This document shows positions 1 to 6,049 of a stretch of DNA of 8,660 nucleotides, piece by piece. Made by a program: the position numbers and the translations under genes. How positions within the stretch are numbered: position 1 is the first letter of the stretch; every line of letters begins with the position of its first letter. This DNA is from Actinomycetota bacterium (lineage in GTDB: Bacteria > Actinomycetota > Aquicultoria > Aquicultorales > Aquicultoraceae). The DNA lies in assembly GCA_030017355.1 (NCBI GenBank), contig JASEIR010000062.1:2613-11272 (forward strand), written 5' to 3'. Under the pieces are notes generated by a model. That model was not told the DNA's origin. It was given only the letters and a program-made list of their open reading frames with translations, and did no database searches.

Positions 1-1
1 T

Positions 2-1630
2 ATTGCTAAGAGCAATAATTCTAGGCAAGGCTGTGCTTCTGTTCAGCATTTGGCTACTAACCAGGGACAAATAATTCCAGCCAGTGCATCTTTGCTTGTA
101 GAACAGGCTCCACCTCTTCAAATTACCAGCGGTGATTTGGGCAAAGTCTGTGATTTTATTTATCCGCTTTTAAACAGCCAAGAAGAGATGCTTGACCAAG
201 TAGACAGCAGATTGATCGACATTGCAATTGAGCTGCTCAATAGAATCTCGCTTAAAGCCGAAGTAAAAGGGTTCAAAGAAGCTTCTGAAGGCAGCCTTGA
301 TAGCTATTTGCCCGATATAATGGATAGCTTGCCAAGTGAACTTAGACTAAAGATAAGAGCTTTGAGCAACGAGGATGATGGAGCGAATATAAACCGAGTT
401 ATGGCTTTACTCTTTTATAAGCTATTTACGAAGATAGAAGGCGACGTTGAGGCAGCCGAGGGTAACCTAAAGCCAAATACAACCAGTGCCAGCGAGGATG
501 CTAGTATAAAACTAGGCCAAGTGCAGTCGGGCTTAGAAATTATTTCATTGCCAGAGGAGAACAAGCTACAGGGCAAGATAAGAGATAAACTCTTAGATGG
601 CCAATTGGTGGACGGAGAACCAGTTGAGGCTGGGGTTGAGATAAGCAAACTAAGACTGATGATCGATAGCTTGGCAAATAGTCGAGATGTCAATCAAGAT
701 GCTGACCGCCCATTGATCGCCTTAAAGAGCGATATTAAGAGCGATACAAATAGCGATATAAAAAGCAGTGTAGGAAGCGATGTAAAAATTGTCGGCCAGC
801 CGGACGCCGCTGGTTCTAAGCCGGACACTACTAGTTCTAACGCAGTTCTCCAGGCAGCTCATCTAGAGAACAAGGCTCAATCGATAACAAATAGCTCAAT
901 GAAGGAAAAAGATGGGTCAATTCGGTCTGCTGATGCAAGTATTAATCCTGCACAAATCAAAACTGTAAGCAAGAAAGATAGCAAACTGCTAAGCAAAGAT
1001 CAGTCAAATTTATATCAGATGCTTGCTCAAGATGAAGGCGGCAACCAAGGTACTTATCAGGCAAAAGAGGCCAATGCAAGCTCCTTCCAACTGCCTTATG
1101 GTCATCAGTTGGAAAATAAGCCAACATTAATTCATGGAGCTAACTCAACATCAGCAAGCAGTATGATCAGCCAAAGTTCGTACTCTAGCTTGCTTAGTAT
1201 CGACCCCGATCATGTTTTTAAACAAATAGTTGACCAGTTTGATGTTTTACTTGCTGAAGGAAGGACTGAAGCAAGGATACAACTTAGGCCTAGACGCCTA
1301 GGTGAGCTGAAAATACACCTGGTTCTTGAAAACGGTATGCTAAAGGCATCCCTTGATGCCTCATCCCCGCAGGTTAAGGAGTTGATTGAGGCAGGTCTTT
1401 CAAGCCTTAAGCATTCTTTGGAGAGCCAAGGGTTACAAGTTAAGGAATTTAGCGTGTCTGTTGGTCAGCATCGGGGAGACCAGGAGCATAGATTTAATCA
1501 CTACCAGCATAGAGGTTCTGCAGAGTCTAATAAAGCAATAGCAGATATAGTAGATGATGTGAGGGAGCCTATGAACCTTAGAGCTGCAATAAGCATGACC
1601 AGTAATATATCGGTAAATTATTTAGTATAG
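2..1630 (+). CDS. fliK: Flagellar hook-length control protein FliK (5' end cut by window edge)
   Basis: FliK is the secreted ruler that sets hook length and triggers the export switch through FlhB. The C-terminal hook-length domain (Flg_hook type) is clear at about nt 1229-1470. It contains RIQLRPRRLGELKIHL, the usual 'LRP..LGE' signature, followed by a helix resembling 'SPQVKELIEAGLSSLKHSLESQGL' of the family. The N-terminal two thirds are low-complexity, rich in Ser, Asp, Lys and Asn, and poorly conserved, as expected for a ruler. The frame has no stop from base 2, and no ribosome site precedes the TTG at 50, so the true start lies outside the window. The stop codon overlaps the ribosome site of flgD, indicating tight co-transcription. 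Five exact-period 12-bp repeats lie inside the gene (728-787). Family assignment rests on the C-terminal domain and the position next to flgD. Confidence 0.92.
   Translation: MAKSNNSRQGCASVQHLATNQGQIIPASASLLVEQAPPLQITSGDLGKVCDFIYPLLNSQEEMLDQVDSRLIDIAIELLNRISLKAEVKGFKEASEGSLDSYLPDIMDSLPSELRLKIRALSNEDDGANINRVMALLFYKLFTKIEGDVEAAEGNLKPNTTSASEDASIKLGQVQSGLEIISLPEENKLQGKIRDKLLDGQLVDGEPVEAGVEISKLRLMIDSLANSRDVNQDADRPLIALKSDIKSDTNSDIKSSVGSDVKIVGQPDAAGSKPDTTSSNAVLQAAHLENKAQSITNSSMKEKDGSIRSADASINPAQIKTVSKKDSKLLSKDQSNLYQMLAQDEGGNQGTYQAKEANASSFQLPYGHQLENKPTLIHGANSTSASSMISQSSYSSLLSIDPDHVFKQIVDQFDVLLAEGRTEARIQLRPRRLGELKIHLVLENGMLKASLDASSPQVKELIEAGLSSLKHSLESQGLQVKEFSVSVGQHRGDQEHRFNHYQHRGSAESNKAIADIVDDVREPMNLRAAISMTSNISVNYLV
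728..787 (+). repeat. Five in-frame 12-bp tandem repeats inside fliK
   Basis: AGCGAT-like hexamers begin at exactly 728, 740, 752, 764 and 776; the fourth reads AGCAGT. The 12-bp period is a multiple of three and encodes five four-residue units: SDIK, SDTN, SDIK, SSVG, SDVK. Copy-number change would lengthen or shorten FliK without a frameshift. Confidence 0.85.
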
Positions 1631-1643
1631 GAGGTGAAGCTTA

Positions 1644-2081
1644 ATGGTAAGTGCAGTTCAAAGCGCTAGCTCGGCCTCTAGCCAGAAGGGTCCATTAAAG
1701 ATTGGTGAAGGCCTTGGCAAAAACAGCTTTCTACAACTGTTGGTTACTCAGATGAAATACCAAGATCCGCTTGAGCCAGCTAAGGACACTGAGTTTATTG
1801 CGCAATTGGCCCAGTTTAATGCGCTTGAGCAGATGCAAAACCTGAATGACTCGTTTCAAAAGATGCTTAAGTGGTCGCAGCTAACACAGGCAAGCAGCCT
1901 AATTGGCAAGCAGATAGACGGGGTTGTATCAGCTGGTGTGGATACGGATAAGGATGGAAAACCTGATACAAGCAATATCTCAGGTGTTGTGGGGGAAGTT
2001 AGATATGTAGAAGGTGAGCCAAGGCTAGTTGTGGGTAAAAACGAGATAAGGCTCAGCGATATTACAAGAATCTATGCGTAG
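1644..2081 (+). CDS. flgD: Flagellar hook assembly (cap) protein FlgD, short form
   Basis: FlgD caps the growing hook and guides FlgE polymerisation outside the cell; it is exported by the flagellar type III system. The conserved N-terminal block is at about residues 27-66. It runs from NSFLQLLVTQMKYQDPLEP to DTEFIAQLAQFNALEQM, nearly the family consensus. At 145 residues it is the short Gram-positive type, without the large Ig-like/tudor C-terminal part of the enterobacterial protein (about 230 residues). The start is fixed by the ribosome site GGAGGTG (1630-1636), which overlaps the fliK stop. An unusual acidic loop DTDKDGKPD occupies residues 100-108 and matches the DxDxDGxxD pattern of calcium-binding loops. 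The C-terminus (about 110-145) looks like a small beta module. Confidence 0.95.
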   Translation: MVSAVQSASSASSQKGPLKIGEGLGKNSFLQLLVTQMKYQDPLEPAKDTEFIAQLAQFNALEQMQNLNDSFQKMLKWSQLTQASSLIGKQIDGVVSAGVDTDKDGKPDTSNISGVVGEVRYVEGEPRLVVGKNEIRLSDITRIYA

Positions 2082-2116
2082 AACTTAAAAGAATTAGAGG
2101 CAAGTAGTCGATATTA

Positions 2117-2185
2117 GTAAAAAGAGAATTAACAGAAAAGTAAAAAGAAAATTAACAGAAAAGTAAAAAAAGAATTAACAGGAAA
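2117..2185 (+). repeat. Three tandem copies of an A-rich 23-bp unit upstream of a ribosome site
   Basis: Copies lie at 2117-2139, 2140-2162 and 2163-2185. Each has the form GTAAAAA-(purines)-AATTAACAG-(purines). The three differ at only a few bases and keep exact length. The array ends immediately at the GGAGG (2186-2190) of the next gene. It is nearly free of C and G+C poor, so the mRNA would be unstructured, which could aid ribosome loading; that role is inferred. Confidence 0.85.
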
Positions 2186-2196
2186 GGAGGAAAGAA

Positions 2197-2577
2197 ATGA
2201 CAGATAAGATATTCGTGCCACCAGCCCCGATAAGACCAATTGATAAACCAGCAAGTGGGCAGTCTCAAGTTAGTAAAACACAAGGAAAATCATTTAAAGA
2301 TATACTGGCGGATGAAATAGGTAAGGGGTTAAAGTTCTCTGCTCATGCAAAGGCAAGGCTTGAGGCACGAAATATCAAACTAACCGAATCGCAACTAAAC
2401 CGGATATATTCTGGTGTGGACAAGGCGGCAAGCAAAGGAGCTCGCGAATCACTAGTACTTGTCGACAATTTGGCTCTTGTGGTGAGTATAAAGAACAGAA
2501 CCGTAATTACAGCCGTTGATGATAAGAATATAAAAGAAAATGTCTTCACAAATATAGATAGCGCTGTAGTTATGTAA
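2197..2577 (+). CDS. Conserved flagellar operon protein (TIGR02530 type)
   Basis: A 126-residue soluble protein of the family found between flgD and flgE in many Gram-positive flagellar operons; its molecular role is not established. The recognisable core runs from about residue 46. It includes LKFSAHAKARLEARNI, then a DKAASKGARESLVLVDNLALVVSIKNRTV stretch near residues 75-104, and ends in ENVFTNIDSAVVM. This matches the family pattern 'FS.HA..RL..RNI ... KG...SLVL ... VKNRTVITA ... ENVFTNID'. The N-terminus (1-40) is proline- and serine-rich and probably disordered. GGAGG at 2186-2190 sits six bases before the ATG and fixes the start. It is separated from flgD by the 23-bp repeat array and from flgE by a structured leader. 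Small size and position fit an export- or assembly-related accessory factor, but that is inference. Confidence 0.85.
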   Translation: MTDKIFVPPAPIRPIDKPASGQSQVSKTQGKSFKDILADEIGKGLKFSAHAKARLEARNIKLTESQLNRIYSGVDKAASKGARESLVLVDNLALVVSIKNRTVITAVDDKNIKENVFTNIDSAVVM

Positions 2578-2585
2578 ATTATTCT

Positions 2586-2708
2586 TGAACTGGACCTCTC
2601 TGAGGAAGTTCATAGTTACCGAGTGACTGAGGTAACCAAAGGAACCAGTTCACCACAAGCCAGAAATGATCGCTATAAGTGATCAAAACTATGAATAACT
2701 AGGGAGGT
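2586..2708 (+). promoter_or_regulatory. Candidate two-state structured leader of flgE sequestering the ribosome site
   Basis: Fold 1 is a three-way junction. It is closed by TGAACTGG (2586-2593) with CCAGTTCA (2645-2652). It holds hairpins CCTC/GAGG (2595-2598/2602-2605) and GTTACC/GGTAAC (2615-2620/2631-2636). Fold 2 pairs ACCTCTCT (2594-2601) with the flgE ribosome site AGGGAGGT (2701-2708), one U-G pair, and TTCATAGTT (2609-2617) with AACTATGAA (2687-2695), nine perfect pairs nested inside. The two folds share bases and cross topologically, so they exclude each other unless a pseudoknot forms. A third hairpin, TGATCGC/GTGATCA (2667-2673/2679-2685), is compatible with both. No known riboswitch class was recognised. 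Pairings are seen; switching is inferred. Confidence 0.55.
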
Positions 2709-2717
2709 AGATGCGCT

Positions 2718-3962
2718 ATGATGCGCTCAATGTTTAGTGCTGTTGCAGGTTTAAGAAACCATCAGGTCCGCATGGATGTAATTGGTAATAATATTGCCAA
2801 CGTCAACACGGTTGGTTTCAAGGCAAGCCGTGTAACGTTTCAAGACATGATATACGAACTAATCCGAGGAGCAAGCTCGCCAACAGAGAGCATGGGTGGC
2901 AGTAACCCGCAGCAAGCTGGCCTTGGTATGACAGTTCGCTCAGTCGATACCCTGATGTCCCAGGGGTCTCTTGAATCAACTGGTAAATCAACCGATCTTG
3001 CCATTCAGGGAGAGGGATTTTTTGTTTTAGACACTGGAGAAGGCCAGGCATTCACCAGGGTTGGTGCGTTTGATGTCAATCTTCAAAAATATTTGGTTGA
3101 CCCATCAACCGGATATTATGTTATGGGTTGGATGGTCGATAATAATCCGTTAAAGCCGGGGCAGATCGATACCAGTATGACTCCAACTCATGTCAGCATA
3201 CCGATAGGCCAGATGATGATTGCAAAAGCGACTGCAAACATGATTTTTACCGGTAACCTCGATGCTGATGTGCCAAACAGCACCGTCGCCACCACCGACT
3301 CTACAGTATACGATGCACAGGGCACGGCACACCATTTAACCTTCTCCTTCACCAAGTCCGCTGCTAATACATGGAACTATTCGATAGCGGCCGCAGGTGG
3401 AGAAACCCTTGCTGGCAATACCGGAACTCTTGTGTTTAAGCCCGATGGTTCAATTGATCTAGCGAGTTCCACCATAAATACGCTAACGGTTACGCCAACG
3501 GGTGGTGCGGCAGCGTTTAATATTACGCTGGATTTCTCCAAGGCGATACAGTTTGCATCCGATAAATCCGACATCCAGGTAACTTACCAAGACGGATTTC
3601 CAATGGGCGTTCTTGATAATTTCTCAGTAAATGTTGATGGAACAATTGTTGGAACGTTTACAAATGGAATGAATAAGCAGTTAGGTAGAATTGCACTAGG
3701 CATATTTGGGAATCCTGGAGGCCTTTTAAAGGCAGGCTCTAACCTATTTAAGCAATCAAATAACTCTGGCGAGCTGCATTACAGCGCTCCGGCAACCGGG
3801 GCGGTTGGTTCGCTTGTGTCTGGTTCGCTTGAAATGGCAAACGTAGACCTCTCGCGTGAATTTACAAATATGATTATCACGCAGCGCGGCTTTCAAGCCA
3901 ACTCGCGAGTTATTACTGCGTCGGATGAGATGCTTCAGGAATTAGTTAATCTCAAGAGATAA
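2718..3962 (+). CDS. flgE: Flagellar hook protein FlgE
   Basis: FlgE is the exported subunit that polymerises into the hook, the universal joint of the flagellum. The N-terminal rod/hook signature is complete at residues 1-45: MRSMFSAVAGLRNHQVRMD, then IGNNIANVNTVGFKASR. The D1-associated motif DLAIQGEGFFVL is near residues 92-103. The middle (about 140-330) is a variable, Thr/Ala-rich surface region typical of D2. The C-terminal coil SGSLEMANVDLSREFTNMI...QRGFQANSRVIT..DEMLQELVNL is the classic FlgE/FlgG family end. At 414 residues it is close to enterobacterial FlgE (about 400) and much longer than B. subtilis FlgE (about 260). It has no cysteine. AGGGAGGT at 2701-2708 precedes two adjacent ATGs (2718, 2721); 2718 has the better spacing. 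An intrinsic terminator follows the stop. Confidence 0.96.
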   Translation: MMRSMFSAVAGLRNHQVRMDVIGNNIANVNTVGFKASRVTFQDMIYELIRGASSPTESMGGSNPQQAGLGMTVRSVDTLMSQGSLESTGKSTDLAIQGEGFFVLDTGEGQAFTRVGAFDVNLQKYLVDPSTGYYVMGWMVDNNPLKPGQIDTSMTPTHVSIPIGQMMIAKATANMIFTGNLDADVPNSTVATTDSTVYDAQGTAHHLTFSFTKSAANTWNYSIAAAGGETLAGNTGTLVFKPDGSIDLASSTINTLTVTPTGGAAAFNITLDFSKAIQFASDKSDIQVTYQDGFPMGVLDNFSVNVDGTIVGTFTNGMNKQLGRIALGIFGNPGGLLKAGSNLFKQSNNSGELHYSAPATGAVGSLVSGSLEMANVDLSREFTNMIITQRGFQANSRVITASDEMLQELVNLKR

Positions 3963-3986
3963 TCGGCAGTTATCTCCTTGAATCTT

Positions 3987-4019
3987 GGGGATGCCAAAAT
4001 GGCATCCCCTGCATTTTTT
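3987..4019 (+). terminator. Intrinsic terminator between flgE and flbD
   Basis: GGGGATGCCA (3987-3996) pairs perfectly with TGGCATCCCC (4000-4009) around an AAA loop, giving a GC-rich 10-bp stem. TGCA and then six T follow. This is a strong factor-independent terminator on the + strand. It lies inside the flagellar cluster, so transcription of the downstream genes must come from read-through or from the promoter just after it. Confidence 0.9.
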
Positions 4020-4021
4020 AC

Positions 4022-4049
4022 TAAGGTAGAGGGCGCTTCTTGCCGATAA
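4022..4049 (+). promoter_or_regulatory. Predicted sigma-28 (FliA/SigD) promoter for flbD-fliL-fliM-fliY
   Basis: GCCGATAA at 4042-4049 is identical to the sigma-28 -10 consensus. TAAG at 4022-4025 matches three of four bases of the -35 TAAA, with a 16-base spacer, inside the 14-16 range used by SigD. It starts three bases after the T-run of the terminator and lies about 60 bp ahead of the flbD start. Initiation would be near 4056. Confidence 0.72.
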
Positions 4050-4109
4050 AAATAACCGAAGCTCAATTAATATTTCAAATCAAGTTTTTGTTTTAGCAAG
4101 GAGAAGGCT

Positions 4110-4373
4110 GTGATAAAACTAACCCGCCTTGACGGCAGCGAATTTGTTGTGAATGCAAATTTAATTGAGGTTGTCGAGGCAAATCCAGATACAGTCGTTA
4201 GTCTTATTACGAGCAAAAAGTTTTTGGTCAAAGAAACACCCGAGCAAATTACTGAGCAAGTTATCAAGCACTATAAGAAAACTGGTGGTCCTAGACTTAT
4301 AGTTTACACCGATCACTCTCATCAATCAGAAGAGCATCCAGCACCAACACCCTTCGCAGCAAACTTCAAGTAG
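4110..4373 (+). CDS. flbD: Flagellar protein FlbD/SwrD
   Basis: An 87-residue small cytoplasmic protein of the Gram-positive FlbD (SwrD) family. In B. subtilis SwrD is needed for full motor power and swarming; how it acts is not settled. The family signature IKLTRLDGSEFVVNANLIEVVEA opens the protein, followed by PDTVVSLITSKKFLVKETPEQI, which matches 'PDTVI.L..GKK..V.E' in homologues. The C-terminus after about residue 62 (Pro/His-rich, HSHQSEEHPAP) extends past the usual core of about 60-70 residues and is likely disordered. The start is GTG, with AAGGAGAAGG (about 4097-4106) upstream; an ATG start is not available nearby in frame. It is the first gene after the terminator/sigma-28 pair. In related operons motA and motB follow here, but they are missing. 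Confidence 0.9.
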   Translation: MIKLTRLDGSEFVVNANLIEVVEANPDTVVSLITSKKFLVKETPEQITEQVIKHYKKTGGPRLIVYTDHSHQSEEHPAPTPFAANFK

Positions 4374-4475
4374 GAATCTAATAGTAAAACATATCACAAA
4401 GAGCATTTGAAAAGCGCAAAAGCATAAAACGTCAGCAGCTACTAGTGGCATTTTTACGCATAAGGAGTTGTTCGA

Positions 4476-5012
4476 ATGGCTGAAGTGCAAGCTGTAAATG
4501 AGGCCGCAAAGGCCCCTGTTAAGCAGGAAGAATCGCCGAAAAAGAAGAGCAAAGGGCTGATCTCTAGATTAGGCGTATTTAAAATTCCAATTCTCTTTAT
4601 GTTGGTAAGCGTTCTTGCTGTAACTACTGCGTTAGTGATTACAAGAGTAACCCAGACCGACGCTGCAACAAAAAGCGAGAGCCATACGAAGGAGACAAAG
4701 AAAAAAGAGCTTGGAAAGTTTGTACCACTGGATTCTTTTACGGTCAACCTTGCAGGTGGCCAGAACTATCTCCAAACCACCATTGTTTTTGAGATTGACA
4801 GCCGTAATGCTGAGTTAGAGAATGAGCTAAAAGAAAGAAAGCCGCAAATTAGCGATGTTGTAATAGCCAAGCTTACCTCAAAGTCAATCGAAGATATTTC
4901 TGATAATGCTGGAAGAGAAAGGCTTAAAGCTGAAATCAAAAAGGCGGTAGACTCTTTGCTAGGCTATGGTAAAATTGAACGTGTCTACTTCACAACATTT
5001 ATCATGCAATAA
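4476..5012 (+). CDS. fliL: Flagellar basal body-associated protein FliL
   Basis: FliL is a single-pass inner-membrane protein that rings the stator at the basal body and supports stator function. The 178-residue chain has a short, lysine-rich cytoplasmic tail (PKKKSKG at 21-27) and one membrane helix at about 37-56. An external linker follows, then the periplasmic/external FliL domain (about 82-178) with FVPLDSFTVNLAG near its start and VYFTTFIMQ at the end, both hallmark motifs. The ribosome site TAAGGAG (4461-4467) precedes the ATG. A 102-bp gap separates it from flbD; no promoter or stable hairpin stood out there. It is followed at 39 bp by fliM, so it belongs to the motor/switch transcription unit. 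Confidence 0.93.
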   Translation: MAEVQAVNEAAKAPVKQEESPKKKSKGLISRLGVFKIPILFMLVSVLAVTTALVITRVTQTDAATKSESHTKETKKKELGKFVPLDSFTVNLAGGQNYLQTTIVFEIDSRNAELENELKERKPQISDVVIAKLTSKSIEDISDNAGRERLKAEIKKAVDSLLGYGKIERVYFTTFIMQ

Positions 5013-5051
5013 CACTCTTAATTTAACTATTGATACAGCAGGAGTCGGATT

Positions 5052-6038
5052 ATGGCCGGGACACTATCGCAGGATGAAATAAACGCACTATTATCTTCAG
5101 TATCGGCTGGGAAGCAGATAGATATTGAGGAGCCTGCAATTGAGCCATCAGGCCCAAAGCATGTCCGAATCTACAATTTCCGCCATCCAGACAAGTTTTC
5201 AAAAAGTCATTTAAGTACCATGGAGCTGATTTACGAAGGCTTTTCACGCCAGCTTAAAACAGCTCTTTTTGTTTATGTCCGCCAGAGTATAAATTTTAGT
5301 CTTGCATCTGTTGAGCAGCAATCATTTGAAGAATATGTTGAAGCACTTCCAACCCCAACTTCTCTTATAACTTTTAAGATGAAGAATTTGCCTGGAAGCG
5401 CAGTTCTAGAAATAAGTCCTGATTTAACCTTCCTTATTCTAGACAAGCTTCTTGGGGGTGCTGGCGATCATATAACGAAAGTACGGGACCTAACTGAAAT
5501 TGAACAGGTTATAATAAGAAAGGTTGCAGACCGGATTTTAATGGCTTTTAGGGCGGCCTGGGAAGAAATCCATGATATTGAACCGATGATAGAGTCGCTA
5601 GAAACAAATCCTCAGTTATTGCAAATTGTTCCTCCCAATGAGATAGTTGCTGTTGCAACGCTTGAGGTGAGGATAGGAGAATCGACAGGGGCAATGAGCA
5701 TTTGTCTTCCATATCTAACGCTAGAGCCAATTATGCCAAAACTCACTAGACAGACCTGGTTTTCAGCTAAATTTGAGCATAAGGACAGCGACAAGACAGA
5801 GAGCATAAACATAAGAGAAAATATCAATCAGGTTAAGCTGCCTGTTTCAATTGAGCTTGGGAGGACAAAGGTTACTGTTCGGGATTTGCTTCAGCTAAAG
5901 CCTGGTGATTCAATAAGAGTAGATACTCCTTCAAACCATGATATTAAGATTTTAATTAATGGTAAGGTTAAGTTTTATGCTCAACCAGGTGTTGTTGGAA
6001 AAAGATTAGCAGTTAAGACTACAGGTGTAGCTAATTAA
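5052..6038 (+). CDS. fliM: Flagellar motor switch protein FliM
   Basis: FliM forms the middle of the C-ring and binds CheY-P to reverse rotation. The N-terminal CheY-P binding peptide LSQDEINALL (residues 5-14) is intact. The CheC-like middle domain (about 40-230) carries LGGAGD at 134-139, the GGxG loop that contacts FliG. The C-terminal SpoA/FliN-like domain occupies about 258-325, with LPVSIELGRTKVTVRDLLQL and a following VDTPSNHDIKILINGKVKFYAQPG region. The length of 328 matches the family. GGAG at 5041-5044 fixes the start. The fliY start follows 11 bp after the stop, implying translational coupling. Confidence 0.97.
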   Translation: MAGTLSQDEINALLSSVSAGKQIDIEEPAIEPSGPKHVRIYNFRHPDKFSKSHLSTMELIYEGFSRQLKTALFVYVRQSINFSLASVEQQSFEEYVEALPTPTSLITFKMKNLPGSAVLEISPDLTFLILDKLLGGAGDHITKVRDLTEIEQVIIRKVADRILMAFRAAWEEIHDIEPMIESLETNPQLLQIVPPNEIVAVATLEVRIGESTGAMSICLPYLTLEPIMPKLTRQTWFSAKFEHKDSDKTESINIRENINQVKLPVSIELGRTKVTVRDLLQLKPGDSIRVDTPSNHDIKILINGKVKFYAQPGVVGKRLAVKTTGVAN

Positions 6039-6049
6039 GGAGCCGCTTT

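Noticed and set aside
50..52. TTG as the start of fliK
   Set aside because: The frame is open back to base 2 and there is no ribosome site before 50; the gene is simply cut by the window edge.
415..693. Antisense reading frame opposite fliK
   Set aside because: Shadow of the real gene; no ribosome site, and composition mirrors fliK codons.
2600..2666. Hammerhead-ribozyme-like CUGAGGA and GAAA in the flgE leader
   Set aside because: No stem II joins the two motifs properly and there is no matching cleavage-site stem; c-di-GMP-I/II riboswitch signature sequences are also absent.
2711..2737. Out-of-frame ATG and nine-codon mini reading frame overlapping the flgE start
   Set aside because: Only two bases from the ribosome site, too close for initiation.
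4446..4460. Sigma-54-like TGGCA...GCA upstream of fliL
   Set aside because: GG-to-GC distance is 11 rather than the required 12 bases and the -12 element lacks TTGC.
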